NCBI RefSeq assembly: GCF_003815535.1
Contig: NZ_RPFZ01000001.1
Span: 2,046,001-2,110,000 of the forward strand
DNA: 64,000 nucleotides
Origin: Aurantiacibacter spongiae
Lineage (GTDB): Bacteria; Pseudomonadota; Alphaproteobacteria; Sphingomonadales; Sphingomonadaceae
Direction of reading: 5' to 3'
Part shown: in pieces, positions 7,664 through 16,412 of the stretch
Layout: each line of letters starts with the position of its first letter
How positions within the stretch are numbered: the stretch's first letter is position 1
Position numbers and translations under genes: made by a program
The notes under the pieces: model-generated
Told to the model about the DNA's origin: nothing
Seen by the model: only the letters and a program-made list of their open reading frames with translations
The model's database searches: none

Positions 7664-9079
7664 TCAGGCATTGGCTTCCACGCCGTCGGACCCGGTTGCG
7701 GGTTCGGCGGCGTTTTCGTTCGAAGCGCCGCCGGCGGAATGGACGAACACCCACCAGGCGATTGCGGCAGCCGCCAGTCCGCCAAGCAGGTTGGCCGACA
7801 GTTCCGCGACGTAGATTGCCTGCGTGTCCCACGCGCCGCGCAGCAGCCACGCGACCGGAACCATCACCAGCAGCACGCGCGCCAGAGAAAGGGCCAGCGC
7901 GTTCGATGCCCGGTCGACCGCGTTCAGCGCCCCGTTGACGACGATCAGCAAGCCGTATCCGGCATAGCCCCAGACCGAGATCGCCAGATATTCGGTGGTC
8001 GCGCGCAGCACGTCCGCCTCTCCGCTGAACAGGCCCGCGAACCAGCGGCGCGAGGTGAACAGCACCAGGGCCGCGGCCAGGCCGTAGGCCACGCAGAACA
8101 GCCCCGCCTGCCACAGCGCCTTGCGCGCCCGGTCATGCTCGCCCGCGCCCCAGTTCTGGCCGACGATGGCCCCGATGGATCCGGACAGCGCCAGCAGCGG
8201 CACGACCGCGAAGCTCTGCACTCTCCCGCCAGCTCCGAATCCGGCGACCGCCGCATCGCCGAGCGGGGCAAGCAGGGCGGTCAGGACGGCGAGGCCCGCA
8301 GGGTTGATCGAATTGGTGAAGGCCGCCGGCCCGGCGACCCGCGCGAGGGATGCTATCCCGGGCTTCAGATCCTTGCCGCGTACCGATCCGGGGCGCAGCG
8401 GAAGCTCGTGCCTGGCCAGCAGGTACAGCGCCATGACGATGGCGATGGCCCAGCCGAGCACCGTCGCATAGGCCGCACCCGCCACCCCGAACCCGCCGAT
8501 CCCGAACGCCCCGGTGATCAGCAGCGGATCGAGTATCCAGTTCGCGCCCGAATAGACCAGCAGCACCGCCGTGTTGCTTTTCGCCGCGCCCTGCGCGCGC
8601 AGCACGCCGTTGATGCCCATCATCGTCATCAACAGCGGAAATCCGAGCGAGTATGGGCGCATGTACTCGTCGATCAGCGGCAGGATGTCGGCGTCGGCCT
8701 GCATCAGCGCGAACAGCGGCTGGCGCAGCGCGAACAGGGCGAGCCCGACCGCGAGCCCGGCGCCGACGCCGAGCATCATGCCGAGATTGGCACGGCTCAG
8801 CGCGCGCTCGTCGCTGCCTTCGCCCAGCGCCCGGCTGACCACCGAATTGACGCCCACCATCACCCCTACGCCCAGCGATTGCAGCGCGGTGACGACGGGA
8901 AAGATGAAGCTGATCGCAGCCAGCTCGCGTCCGCCCAGGCGACCCACGAAATAGGCGTCGATGATGCCGACCGACATGATCGCAGCCACGCCGATGACAG
9001 CAGGGCTGGTCTGGCGGACGAGATGCCCGGGGATGGAGCCGTGGACCAGCTTCGCCCGCTTGTTCGGATTGTCCGCCAT
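7664..9079 (-). CDS. MATE-family multidrug exporter
   Basis: A 471-residue inner-membrane protein with about twelve transmembrane segments in two homologous halves, as in the NorM/DinF superfamily. Typical features are DAYFVGRLGGRELAAISF in the first half and VGQNWGAGEHDRA in the second. It would export cationic drugs or metabolites using a Na+ or H+ gradient. It stands alone, with 135 bp to the divergent [2Fe-2S] gene. Confidence 0.9.
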   Translation of the reverse strand: MADNPNKRAKLVHGSIPGHLVRQTSPAVIGVAAIMSVGIIDAYFVGRLGGRELAAISFIFPVVTALQSLGVGVMVGVNSVVSRALGEGSDERALSRANLGMMLGVGAGLAVGLALFALRQPLFALMQADADILPLIDEYMRPYSLGFPLLMTMMGINGVLRAQGAAKSNTAVLLVYSGANWILDPLLITGAFGIGGFGVAGAAYATVLGWAIAIVMALYLLARHELPLRPGSVRGKDLKPGIASLARVAGPAAFTNSINPAGLAVLTALLAPLGDAAVAGFGAGGRVQSFAVVPLLALSGSIGAIVGQNWGAGEHDRARKALWQAGLFCVAYGLAAALVLFTSRRWFAGLFSGEADVLRATTEYLAISVWGYAGYGLLIVVNGALNAVDRASNALALSLARVLLVMVPVAWLLRGAWDTQAIYVAELSANLLGGLAAAAIAWWVFVHSAGGASNENAAEPATGSDGVEANA

Positions 9080-9214
9080 GCGCCCTTCGTCGCCATGCGA
9101 CCGGCCGGCCGCAAGCTGCCCCTAGGGCGGGGGCGGCAGGCGATCAACCGTGTCGAGCCGATTGAGCGGCGCGCGAGGGTGTGGCAAGGCGAACGCCATG
9201 AGGCGTGCGCGCAG

Positions 9215-9778
9215 ATGACAGCCATGACCGTGAACGAACGGCCGGTCGATTTCGATGTGGACCCGGCCACGCCCCTGCTCTGGGCGCTGCGCGACGTCGC
9301 CAACCTGACCGGCACCAAATACGGCTGCGGGGTCGGCGATTGCGGATCGTGCATGGTGCTGGTCGATGGCGAGGCGCTGCGCTCCTGCCTCGTCACCGTG
9401 GCCGAGGCGGAGGGGCGTTCCATCACCACGATCGAAGGCTTGAGCCGCGACCGCTCCCACCCGGTGCAGCAGGCGCTGGTGGCGGAACAGGCGATCCAGT
9501 GCGGCTTCTGCACGCCGGGCATCGCCCTCGCCGCCGCCGCGCTTATCCGCCGCAATCCCGACCCGGGCGCAGAGGAAATCCACGCCGCCATCCCGAACCT
9601 GTGCCGTTGCGGGGTCTATCCGCGGCTTGTGCGTGCGATCCAGCGAGCGGGCCGCGTTGCGCGCCGGCGCGAACGGATCAGCGCCGCGCCCGCGCCCGGA
9701 ATCGACCAGGAAGACGCGGCGCGCGCCGTGCCGGGAATGCGGGGGAGCGGAGACGGCGCCGGCGGCGGAACCGACTGA
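9215..9778 (+). CDS. [2Fe-2S] small subunit of a molybdopterin dehydrogenase, orphan
   Basis: This is the iron-sulfur subunit of the xanthine dehydrogenase / CoxS / isoquinoline 1-oxidoreductase alpha family. The plant-type cluster ligands are C38, C43, C46 and C58 (YGCGVGDCGSC...SC). The second cluster ligands are C96, C99, C130 and C132 (QCGFC...NLCRCG). ATG at 9215 (187 residues) is chosen; 9224 is possible. The C-terminal 45 residues after the cluster domain are an unusual Arg/Ala/Gly-rich tail. No molybdopterin large subunit lies next to it, which is unusual for this family. Confidence 0.85.
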   Translation: MTAMTVNERPVDFDVDPATPLLWALRDVANLTGTKYGCGVGDCGSCMVLVDGEALRSCLVTVAEAEGRSITTIEGLSRDRSHPVQQALVAEQAIQCGFCTPGIALAAAALIRRNPDPGAEEIHAAIPNLCRCGVYPRLVRAIQRAGRVARRRERISAAPAPGIDQEDAARAVPGMRGSGDGAGGGTD

Positions 9779-9800
9779 TCCCGCCGCCGCACCCCTGATA

Positions 9801-11897
9801 TCAGAACCGCAACCGCGCGCCGATGCTGGCGTTTACCGGTTCGCCGGGCTGGATGTTGTTGGTGCCGTGGGCTGACGGGTAGTAATCCTCGTCGAGCAGG
9901 TTCTCCACGTTCAGCTGGAGAGCGAGCCGGTCGGTCGCTTCGAGATACACCGCCGCGTCGACCCGGGTGTAACCGGGCAGGATCACGTTGCTGCCGAGGC
10001 TCGCGAACTGCTCGGACTGATGGACGATGCCGGCGCCGACGCCCAGCCTGTCGGTCAGGTCATAGCGCGCCCAGGCACCGATCTGGCTTTCGGGCAATTG
10101 TTGCAGCCGCGTGCCGGCGGGCGCGCGTTCGGTATCTTGCGTGATCTTGCCGTCGAGATAGGTGTAGGAGAGGTTCACCTGAAGCGCGGGCAGCACCTCG
10201 CCCGCCAGGTTGACCTCGAACCCCTCGACCCGCGATTCGCCGGCGAGGATGGTGAAACCGGGATTGAGCGGATCGGCGGCGCGGGTGTTCGACCGTTCCA
10301 GCCGGAAGGCCGCCGCGCTCAACAGCAGGTTGGTGCGCGGCGCCCATTTCACCCCGATCTCGTAGTTTTCGAATTCCTCCGGATCGAGCGTCTCTTCCAG
10401 CTCGTCGATCAGGCTGAACTGGTCTCCCGATTGCGGCAGGAAGCTTTCCGAATAGCTGGCGTAGAGCGACAGCGTTTCGAACGGCTTGACGATCATGCCC
10501 AGGCGCGGGCTCCATCCCTCGTCCACACGATCGCCCGCAAATCCGCCGGTGAGGTCGACCGTCTCAAGGTCGAAACGGTCGTAGCGCAGGCCTGCGATGA
10601 GCTGGAGAATGCCGAAATCGACCTGGTCCTGGACATAGACCGACTGCGTGGCGAGGTCCGATTTGCTGGCCCGCTGTGGCACGGTGGTGAAGGCGGGCAC
10701 GAAGATTGTCTCTTCCAGCGGGACCGTCACGCTTGTCTCGCCATTGTCGAACACCACCTGGCCACGGTTCGCATCGGTCGACTGCTCCGCGAATTCGGCC
10801 CCGATCAGGACCGTATGGCCGATGCCGGCGGTGGCGAATTCCGCGATCAGATTGGCTTGTCCGATCAGGTTCTCGCGCTGCGTCCCGCTCTCGTAGCCAG
10901 CCAGGCGCGTCGTTGTCGCGGTGGTGCCGCTGGTGGGCGTGATGTTGGCGTAGAACTTGTCGTAATTGGCGTATTGCAACGTTGCGTTGGCGCTGACGGC
11001 GTCGCCGAAGCGGTGGTCGATGCGGGTGCGCGCGATGTGCACGCGGGCGAAGCTGTCATTGTAGTCGGGATCGCCGAAGAACACGTCGTCATAACCGGTC
11101 AGCGGCCTGCCGTTCAGCGAGGGGAGGCCGCGATCGGTCACGCGGCGGTCGTCGTCATAGGTGTAGCTCGCGGTCAGCGTCGTATCGGGACCGAAACGCG
11201 CGGTAACGGTAGGACTGATGCCGATGAAGCGGCCTTCATAAAAATCGCGATCGTTGTCGAATTCCTCGTAGGTGGCATTGAGCCGGCCCGCCACATTGTC
11301 TCCGAGGGGCTGGTTCACGTCGGTCGCCAGGGCGAAGTCGCCAAAGGTGCCGACGCTGGCGGACAGGCCTACGAACGCGTCGCGCGTGCTCGCCGTCTTG
11401 CTGACCCGGTTGATCGCGCCGCCACCCGCGCCGCGCCCGAAGATCAGCGCGTTGGGCCCCTTCAGAACTTCCACCCGCTCCACGTTGTAGAGCGAGCGGT
11501 AGTATTGCGCATCGTCGCGGATGCCGTCGAGATAGAAGTCGGCGGTGGTCGATTGGCCGCGGATGAACACCGCGTCGCGGTGCCCCTCTCCGCTTTCGAG
11601 CGAGACGCCGGGAACGTAGCGCAGCGCCTCGCCCAGCTGGTGGGCGTTCTGATCCTCCAGCTGGTCCCGCGTTAGCACGGTGACGGCCTGGGGCACGTCG
11701 ATCAGCGGCGTGTCGGTCTTGGTCGCGGTGCTGCCGTCATCGGCCTGGTAGCCATCCAGCTGCCCCGTCACGACGATGTTGCCCGGTGCGTAGTCGCGCG
11801 GCGCTTGCTGATCGTCGGCAAGGGCGGTTGCGGGAAACGCGGCGAGCGCGGCACCGGAAAGAAGAAGGGGACGGAAGGGGAGAGCGGAAAACGTCAA
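9801..11897 (-). CDS. TonB-dependent siderophore receptor
   Basis: An outer-membrane ferric-siderophore receptor of the FhuE/Fiu type. It has a signal peptide (LLLSGAALAAFPATALA), a TonB box (NIVVTGQ), a plug domain with DVPQAVTVLTRDQLED, VFIRGQSTTADFYLDGIRDD and VLKGPNALIFGRGAGGGAINR, a 22-strand barrel and a terminal Phe (IGARLRF). The frame opens at 11951, but that ATG lies only eight bases from the Fur box. The TTG at 11897 has GAGG six bases upstream and starts directly at the signal peptide, so it is preferred. Expected to be induced by iron limitation. Confidence 0.92.
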   Translation of the reverse strand: MTFSALPFRPLLLSGAALAAFPATALADDQQAPRDYAPGNIVVTGQLDGYQADDGSTATKTDTPLIDVPQAVTVLTRDQLEDQNAHQLGEALRYVPGVSLESGEGHRDAVFIRGQSTTADFYLDGIRDDAQYYRSLYNVERVEVLKGPNALIFGRGAGGGAINRVSKTASTRDAFVGLSASVGTFGDFALATDVNQPLGDNVAGRLNATYEEFDNDRDFYEGRFIGISPTVTARFGPDTTLTASYTYDDDRRVTDRGLPSLNGRPLTGYDDVFFGDPDYNDSFARVHIARTRIDHRFGDAVSANATLQYANYDKFYANITPTSGTTATTTRLAGYESGTQRENLIGQANLIAEFATAGIGHTVLIGAEFAEQSTDANRGQVVFDNGETSVTVPLEETIFVPAFTTVPQRASKSDLATQSVYVQDQVDFGILQLIAGLRYDRFDLETVDLTGGFAGDRVDEGWSPRLGMIVKPFETLSLYASYSESFLPQSGDQFSLIDELEETLDPEEFENYEIGVKWAPRTNLLLSAAAFRLERSNTRAADPLNPGFTILAGESRVEGFEVNLAGEVLPALQVNLSYTYLDGKITQDTERAPAGTRLQQLPESQIGAWARYDLTDRLGVGAGIVHQSEQFASLGSNVILPGYTRVDAAVYLEATDRLALQLNVENLLDEDYYPSAHGTNNIQPGEPVNASIGARLRF

Positions 11898-11958
11898 GAA
11901 AGCCTCATTCGTATCGTGTGGGACGCTATTGCGATTGATTTGCAGAAGCACCGTCTAT

Positions 11959-11973
11959 TGAGAATGATTATCA
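11959..11973 (-). promoter_or_regulatory. Fur box upstream of the siderophore receptor
   Basis: Read on the minus strand, TGATAATCATTCTCA matches the palindromic Fur core TGATAATNATTATCA at all but one position. It lies 62-76 bases before the TTG start at 11897, where a promoter would be expected. Confidence 0.8.
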
Positions 11974-12059
11974 CTGGCAACAGGGAATCTGACCTTGGCG
12001 TGGGATTTCCGCCGGGCTAGGTCGGGCATTCACGCAAGGGGCCACAGGCGAAGACGAGA

Positions 12060-12404
12060 ATGAAGGCCACGATCTGGCATAATCCGAAATGCGGCACGTC
12101 GCGCAGCACGCTCGCTCTGCTGGAGGATCGTGAGGGCGTGGAGGTCAGCGTCGTCGAATATCTGAAAACCCCGCCGACCCGCGCGAAACTGGCTCAGCTC
12201 TTCGCCGATGCCGGCATGACGCCGGCCGAGGGGCTGCGCCTGCGCGGCACCGACGCGCAGGAGCGCGGCCTGCCTCACGCCGATGCCGATACCGTCCTCG
12301 ATGCGATGGTTGCCGATCCGATCCTCATCAACCGGCCGCTGGTGGAAACCGACAGGGGCGTGCGCCTGTGCCGCCCGAAAGAGCGCATTGAGGATATTCT
12401 CTAG
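12060..12404 (+). CDS. arsC: Glutaredoxin-dependent arsenate reductase ArsC
   Basis: ArsC reduces arsenate to arsenite in the cytoplasm using glutathione and glutaredoxin. The 114-residue product has the signature HNPKCGTSR with catalytic C11, then NRPLVET near the C-terminus, at the usual family length. No arsB, acr3 or arsR is adjacent, so it is a solitary gene; the fold is shared with YffB/SpxA-type proteins, so the exact substrate is not certain. Confidence 0.88.
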   Translation: MKATIWHNPKCGTSRSTLALLEDREGVEVSVVEYLKTPPTRAKLAQLFADAGMTPAEGLRLRGTDAQERGLPHADADTVLDAMVADPILINRPLVETDRGVRLCRPKERIEDIL

Positions 12405-12523
12405 CTGGTGCGCAAACGCCTTTTTCGGAACCGGCCCCGGCCACCGGCCCTTTGCATTCTACGCCTTTTTTTGCGAGGGCGTTCGCCGACTGAACTCTGT
12501 CCACCCGGGAAGCACCGCACGCA

Positions 12524-13162
12524 ATGAATGGTAACGAACTGGCGCAGCCGCAGAAGACCGGCCTGCTTGCACGAATGCAACGTGCCCTCGGCCCGGCGGG
12601 GGTGTTCTTCCGCGGTTTCCTGGAGGAGCCGCGCATGGTCGGATCGATCATCCCGTCCTCGCGCGTCACCATCAACGCCATGCTCGAACCGGTCGAGTGG
12701 AGCCGCTGCAAGCTGTTCGTCGAATACGGGCCTGGCGTCGGCACTTTCTGCCAGCCGGTTCTCGACCGCCTGCCGCGCGACGGCGAGCTGCTGGTGATCG
12801 ACACCAACCCGCTGTTCATCGACTATCTCAAGCGGACCATTCGCGATTCCCGCTTCCATGCCGTTCTCGGCTCGGCGGCGGACGTAGAGGACATCGTGCG
12901 ATCAATCGGTCACGAGAAGGCGGACTACATCCTTTCGGGTCTGCCCTTCTCCACCCTTCCCGACGGCGTCGGCCCGGCCATCGTCAAGGCGACTCACCGG
13001 GTGCTGCGGGAAGGGGGGGCGTTCCTCACCTACCAGTTCGCCGGGGTCGCGCGCGACCTGACCGCGCGGGTGTTCCCGCGGGTCGAGACCGGATATGTCT
13101 GGCGCAACATCCCGCCCTGCGTCCTCGCCTGGGGCTGGAAGGACATCGACCCTGCCGAATAG
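12524..13162 (+). CDS. PmtA-like SAM-dependent methyltransferase
   Basis: A 212-residue class I methyltransferase resembling phospholipid N-methyltransferase PmtA (phosphatidylethanolamine to phosphatidylcholine) and the rRNA dimethyladenosine transferase fold. SAM-binding motif I is VEYGPGVGTFCQPVL (about residues 66-80), with acidic VIDTNP at motif II and SGLPFSTLP at motif IV. MVGSIIPSS before motif I is typical of the PmtA group. The start at 12524 has no strong RBS. Lipid methylation is likely but not proven from sequence. Confidence 0.75.
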   Translation: MNGNELAQPQKTGLLARMQRALGPAGVFFRGFLEEPRMVGSIIPSSRVTINAMLEPVEWSRCKLFVEYGPGVGTFCQPVLDRLPRDGELLVIDTNPLFIDYLKRTIRDSRFHAVLGSAADVEDIVRSIGHEKADYILSGLPFSTLPDGVGPAIVKATHRVLREGGAFLTYQFAGVARDLTARVFPRVETGYVWRNIPPCVLAWGWKDIDPAE

Positions 13163-13171
13163 CGGGGCGGA

Positions 13172-14020
13172 TCAGTCGAAGGTTTCGGCCGTGGCCTCGT
13201 CCCCGGGGCCGGCAAGCTGACGGTGCAGGGCGGCCAGCACCGCCATGAACACCGCGACGAAGACCATCGTCACCAGCGCCCCGCCGATGGCGCTGGCAAG
13301 CGTGCCGACATCGTCGCCGGCCAGCGCGAACAGGCTCAGCACCAGCGAGACGACGATCGACACGACGACCATCGCCACCACAAGCAGGAAGAAGAAGGCG
13401 AGCAGATGCAGTGAATTGCCCCTTGTCAGGTGCCAGGACCGCTGCAGGGCGCGCAGCGGGTTCATGACCTTCTCAATCGCGATGACGGGCGAGACGAGCG
13501 AGAACTTGATCCACAGCCAGACGGCGACGATCAGCGCCACAAGGCCCAGCAACACCGCCAGCGCCGGATTGATGATCGCGCCCAGGGCGACGAGCAGGAC
13601 CGCGACCGCCAGCACGATGAGCGAGACCAGCAACTGCGCCACGAAATAGGGCAGCAGCGCCTTCACCCCGAAGACGAGCGCCTGACCGACCGTCGGGCGG
13701 GAGCGGTCGGTGAGCAGGGCCAGCAGACCGAGCAGGCCCACAGCCTGGATCAGACCGAGCAGGATGAAGGCCCACCAGTAACTGGCGTAGAAGGCGCCGA
13801 GCAGGTTCATCATCTCCTCCGGCGCGAGGTCGGGCCCGCGCGCTTCCAGCTCGGTCATGGCGTCGGCCTGCGGCATCAGGATGCTGACGACGAGGTTGGG
13901 CAGGAAGACGAACACGCCCGCCACGATCAGCACCACGTCCCTGTTGGCCGCCAGCATGGCGGTCGCCTGGTTCCAGGCGCGGCCCAGATCGAGCTTTCCC
14001 CTATCGTCTGTTCTGGCCAT
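13172..14020 (-). CDS. Polytopic membrane protein, unknown function
   Basis: A 282-residue protein with about six hydrophobic segments (first at VVLIVAGVFVFLPNLVVSI), resembling the membrane domain found with glycerophosphodiester phosphodiesterases. The segment KVMNPLRALQRSWHLTRGN is characteristic of that group. The ATG at 14020 (MARTDDRGK) is chosen over the longer frame to 14107, which would overlap the divergent lipB region. No enzymatic domain is visible. Confidence 0.75.
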   Translation of the reverse strand: MARTDDRGKLDLGRAWNQATAMLAANRDVVLIVAGVFVFLPNLVVSILMPQADAMTELEARGPDLAPEEMMNLLGAFYASYWWAFILLGLIQAVGLLGLLALLTDRSRPTVGQALVFGVKALLPYFVAQLLVSLIVLAVAVLLVALGAIINPALAVLLGLVALIVAVWLWIKFSLVSPVIAIEKVMNPLRALQRSWHLTRGNSLHLLAFFFLLVVAMVVVSIVVSLVLSLFALAGDDVGTLASAIGGALVTMVFVAVFMAVLAALHRQLAGPGDEATAETFD

Positions 14021-14096
14021 GATGCGTTGATTTTCCTTGTCCCTGTTCGCGCGCTTGATAAGCCGCCTCGCCATACTCGCGCAACTGCAAGCTCGC

Positions 14097-14756
14097 ATGT
14101 CCGACACAACCCATTCCGGCGAAATCGAATGGCGCCGCTCCGCCGGCGCGGTCGACTACCGCGCCGCCCTCACCGAACAGGAGGCGCGCAACCGCGCCAT
14201 CGCCGAGGGGACGGCGGGGGAGATGGTGTGGATGCTCGAACACCCGCCCGTCTATACCGCCGGCACTAGCGCCGATCCGGCGGAACTTGTCGATGCGCGC
14301 TTCGAGGTCGTGGAGACGGGGCGGGGAGGGCGCTATACCTATCACGGTCCGGGCCAGCGCGTAACCTACGTGCTGCTCGACCTCGCCCGGCGGGACAAGG
14401 ACGTGCGCAAGTTCATCCACGCGCTGGAAGGCTGGGTGATCGGCACGCTCGGGGGCTTCGGAGTGAAGGCGTGGTCGGTTCCCGAGCGGGTCGGTATCTG
14501 GACGCACGATATCGATGGCGCCGAGGCGAAGATCGGCGCCATAGGGGTGCGCATGCGGCGCTGGGTGACGATGCACGGCTTCGCGGTGAACCTGTCGCCC
14601 GACCTGTCGCATTTCGGGGGTATCGTACCGTGCGGCATCGCCGAATACGGCGTGACCAGCCTGGCGAAGCTGGGATTGCAGGTTGCGCCGGAGGAATGGG
14701 ATGAGGCATTGCAGCAGCGCGCCGGCGATTTCCTCGCCGCCATATCGGAGGTCTGA
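14097..14756 (+). CDS. lipB: Octanoyl-[acyl-carrier-protein]-protein N-octanoyltransferase
   Basis: LipB transfers the octanoyl group from ACP to lipoyl domains, the first step of lipoate synthesis. The 219-residue product shows [12 protein letters not shown] (about 76-87), catalytic K145 (EAKIGAIG) and C179 (GGIVPCGI). The ATG at 14097 (MSDTTHSG) is chosen; the frame is open to 14037. A small lipoprotein gene follows seven bases downstream. lipA is not in this window. Confidence 0.95.
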   Translation: MSDTTHSGEIEWRRSAGAVDYRAALTEQEARNRAIAEGTAGEMVWMLEHPPVYTAGTSADPAELVDARFEVVETGRGGRYTYHGPGQRVTYVLLDLARRDKDVRKFIHALEGWVIGTLGGFGVKAWSVPERVGIWTHDIDGAEAKIGAIGVRMRRWVTMHGFAVNLSPDLSHFGGIVPCGIAEYGVTSLAKLGLQVAPEEWDEALQQRAGDFLAAISEV

Positions 14757-14762
14757 CCGGGC

Positions 14763-15050
14763 ATGAGCCATCGCATTTCCCGCCTGTTTCTTGCCGGCTT
14801 GCTGCCGCTTGCCGCGCTCGCCGCCTGCGGCGACGATGCCGCGCCGGTGGAAGACAGCGACGGCGCGACGGCATCGGGGGAAATCCTGGAAGGCACGATC
14901 AGCGACGCCATGCTGCCGGTCGACCGGTTGCGCTCCGAACCGCCGCTCGTCAGAGAAGATACCGGCGAGGACGCGCCGGGCGAGGATGACAACGCTCCGG
15001 CGGAAGGCGGCGGCACGCAGAATACGGCGCAGGACGCCGCCGAGGGCTGA
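14763..15050 (+). CDS. Small acidic lipoprotein, unknown function
   Basis: A 95-residue product with a lipoprotein signal peptide ending in the lipobox LAAC (Cys at about residue 22), followed by an acidic, low-complexity tail rich in Asp, Glu, Ala and Gly. It would be anchored in the membrane facing the periplasm. It begins six bases after the lipB stop, so it is probably co-transcribed with lipB. I do not recognise a family. Confidence 0.72.
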   Translation: MSHRISRLFLAGLLPLAALAACGDDAAPVEDSDGATASGEILEGTISDAMLPVDRLRSEPPLVREDTGEDAPGEDDNAPAEGGGTQNTAQDAAEG

Positions 15051-16412
15051 TCACAGCCCGTCGAGCGTTGCTTCGAGTCCTTCGCGGGCGAGGATCTTGA
15101 GCGCCAGATCGTAGCGCGCCTCGACCTCCTCCAGCTCCGGTCCGCGCAATTCCAGGCGCGCCTGCTCGCGCAGCAGGTTCGCCTCGCGCAGCAGACAGGC
15201 CCGCCGTTCGCGCGCGCCGATCAGCGTCGCGGCATCGCCCAGCACGTCGAGAAACACGCCGGCCGCGATCCGGTTGGTCGCGGCGCCGGAGCGGATCGCC
15301 CCGAATCCGCGATCGACGTAATCCTGGAAGGTGTCGTTGAGCGGCCAGACCCGCGAGGCGCCGGGCGCGACGTTCTCGATATGCAGATCGTGGCGCAGGT
15401 CGCGCTGACCCAGCTCGGCCACCGCCGCACCCATCCAGTGCAGCGCGGTGATCGCGGTGAAGGGATCGTTGATGCCGGGCGACAGGGCGCGCAGCGCGAT
15501 TTCGGCCAGTTCGTCGACCAGGAAGTTGAGATCCTGGCTCGGCGTGCGGCGGCTGCCCATCGCGTAGCAGTCGCGGATGGCGGCATAGGGCGGCTCCGCG
15601 TCGCCATCCTCGCGCGGGCACCAGTCGGCGATGGCGACGGCGGCATGAACGAAGTCGCCCACGCGCACATCCATCACGATATCCCCGCCATGATCGTGCG
15701 CGACGCTCTGCAAGGCGTCATAGTCGATCAGCTGGATGTAACCTGTCCCGGCGCATCGAATCGGCTTGCCCTTGGGTTTTTCGGGCCGCTCGTCGCCGTC
15801 GGCCTCGTCGGGAAAGCGGTGATCGATCTGGTCGAGCAGGCGCTGGCCGATGCCCTTGAGCACGGTATTAATGCGGATCGAGGCGGGGATATGGTTGAGG
15901 AAATAGACCAGCACCGCCACCGCCACGCCCGTAAGGGCGAAGGCGACCAGCAGCGAGAGTTGCGGCACGAAGCCGGGAATCGCGTCGGCGACGGCCTCGG
16001 TCAGGTCCGTCGGTGCCTCGTCGCCGCCACGCACGCTGCGCAGCACCACCAGCGCGTAGACGAACGTGGCGATGAACACGGCCAGGCTCAGCTGGTTGCC
16101 GCGATCCTCCATGAAATTGGTCAGCAGGCGCGGGCCGTAATTGCCGCTGGCATAGGCGACCGCGGCGATGGTGATGGAAAACACGGTCGAGGCGACGCCG
16201 ATCATGGAGCCGGCAATCACGGTCAGCATGTTGCTGGCCCCGTCGGGACGCGCGGGGATGAGCGAAGGTATGTCGCCGAGAAAGCCCGCCCAGCCCTGCC
16301 GGTCCATCCAGATCGTCGCGAAGGCGAGCATGACGGCGAGGATCGAGAACAGCGCCGGGTAGAACCAGTAGCTGGCGTTCACCTCGTGCCAGAAGGCGCG
16401 GAGCCGGGTCAT
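15051..16412 (-). CDS. DUF2254 integral membrane protein (copy 1)
   Basis: A 453-residue member of the DUF2254 family: four N-terminal transmembrane helices (about residues 10-160, including VIAGSMIGVASTVFSITIAAVAYASGNYGPRLL) followed by a soluble domain. The motif IALRALSPGINDPFTAITAL is shared with the next gene. The ATG at 16412 overlaps the stop of the upstream copy (ATGA), fixing the start. Function is not established for the family. Confidence 0.85.
   Translation of the reverse strand: MTRLRAFWHEVNASYWFYPALFSILAVMLAFATIWMDRQGWAGFLGDIPSLIPARPDGASNMLTVIAGSMIGVASTVFSITIAAVAYASGNYGPRLLTNFMEDRGNQLSLAVFIATFVYALVVLRSVRGGDEAPTDLTEAVADAIPGFVPQLSLLVAFALTGVAVAVLVYFLNHIPASIRINTVLKGIGQRLLDQIDHRFPDEADGDERPEKPKGKPIRCAGTGYIQLIDYDALQSVAHDHGGDIVMDVRVGDFVHAAVAIADWCPREDGDAEPPYAAIRDCYAMGSRRTPSQDLNFLVDELAEIALRALSPGINDPFTAITALHWMGAAVAELGQRDLRHDLHIENVAPGASRVWPLNDTFQDYVDRGFGAIRSGAATNRIAAGVFLDVLGDAATLIGARERRACLLREANLLREQARLELRGPELEEVEARYDLALKILAREGLEATLDGL

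Noticed and set aside
7739-9214. Very long open frame on the plus strand leading into the [2Fe-2S] gene
   Set aside because: It is the shadow of the MATE gene; only the part from 9215 has protein-family motifs. Such shadows are common in GC-rich DNA.
12405-12523. Riboswitch or terminator between arsC and the methyltransferase
   Set aside because: The spacer has GGCC-rich and T-rich stretches, but no stem followed directly by a U-run and no riboswitch-like conserved core.
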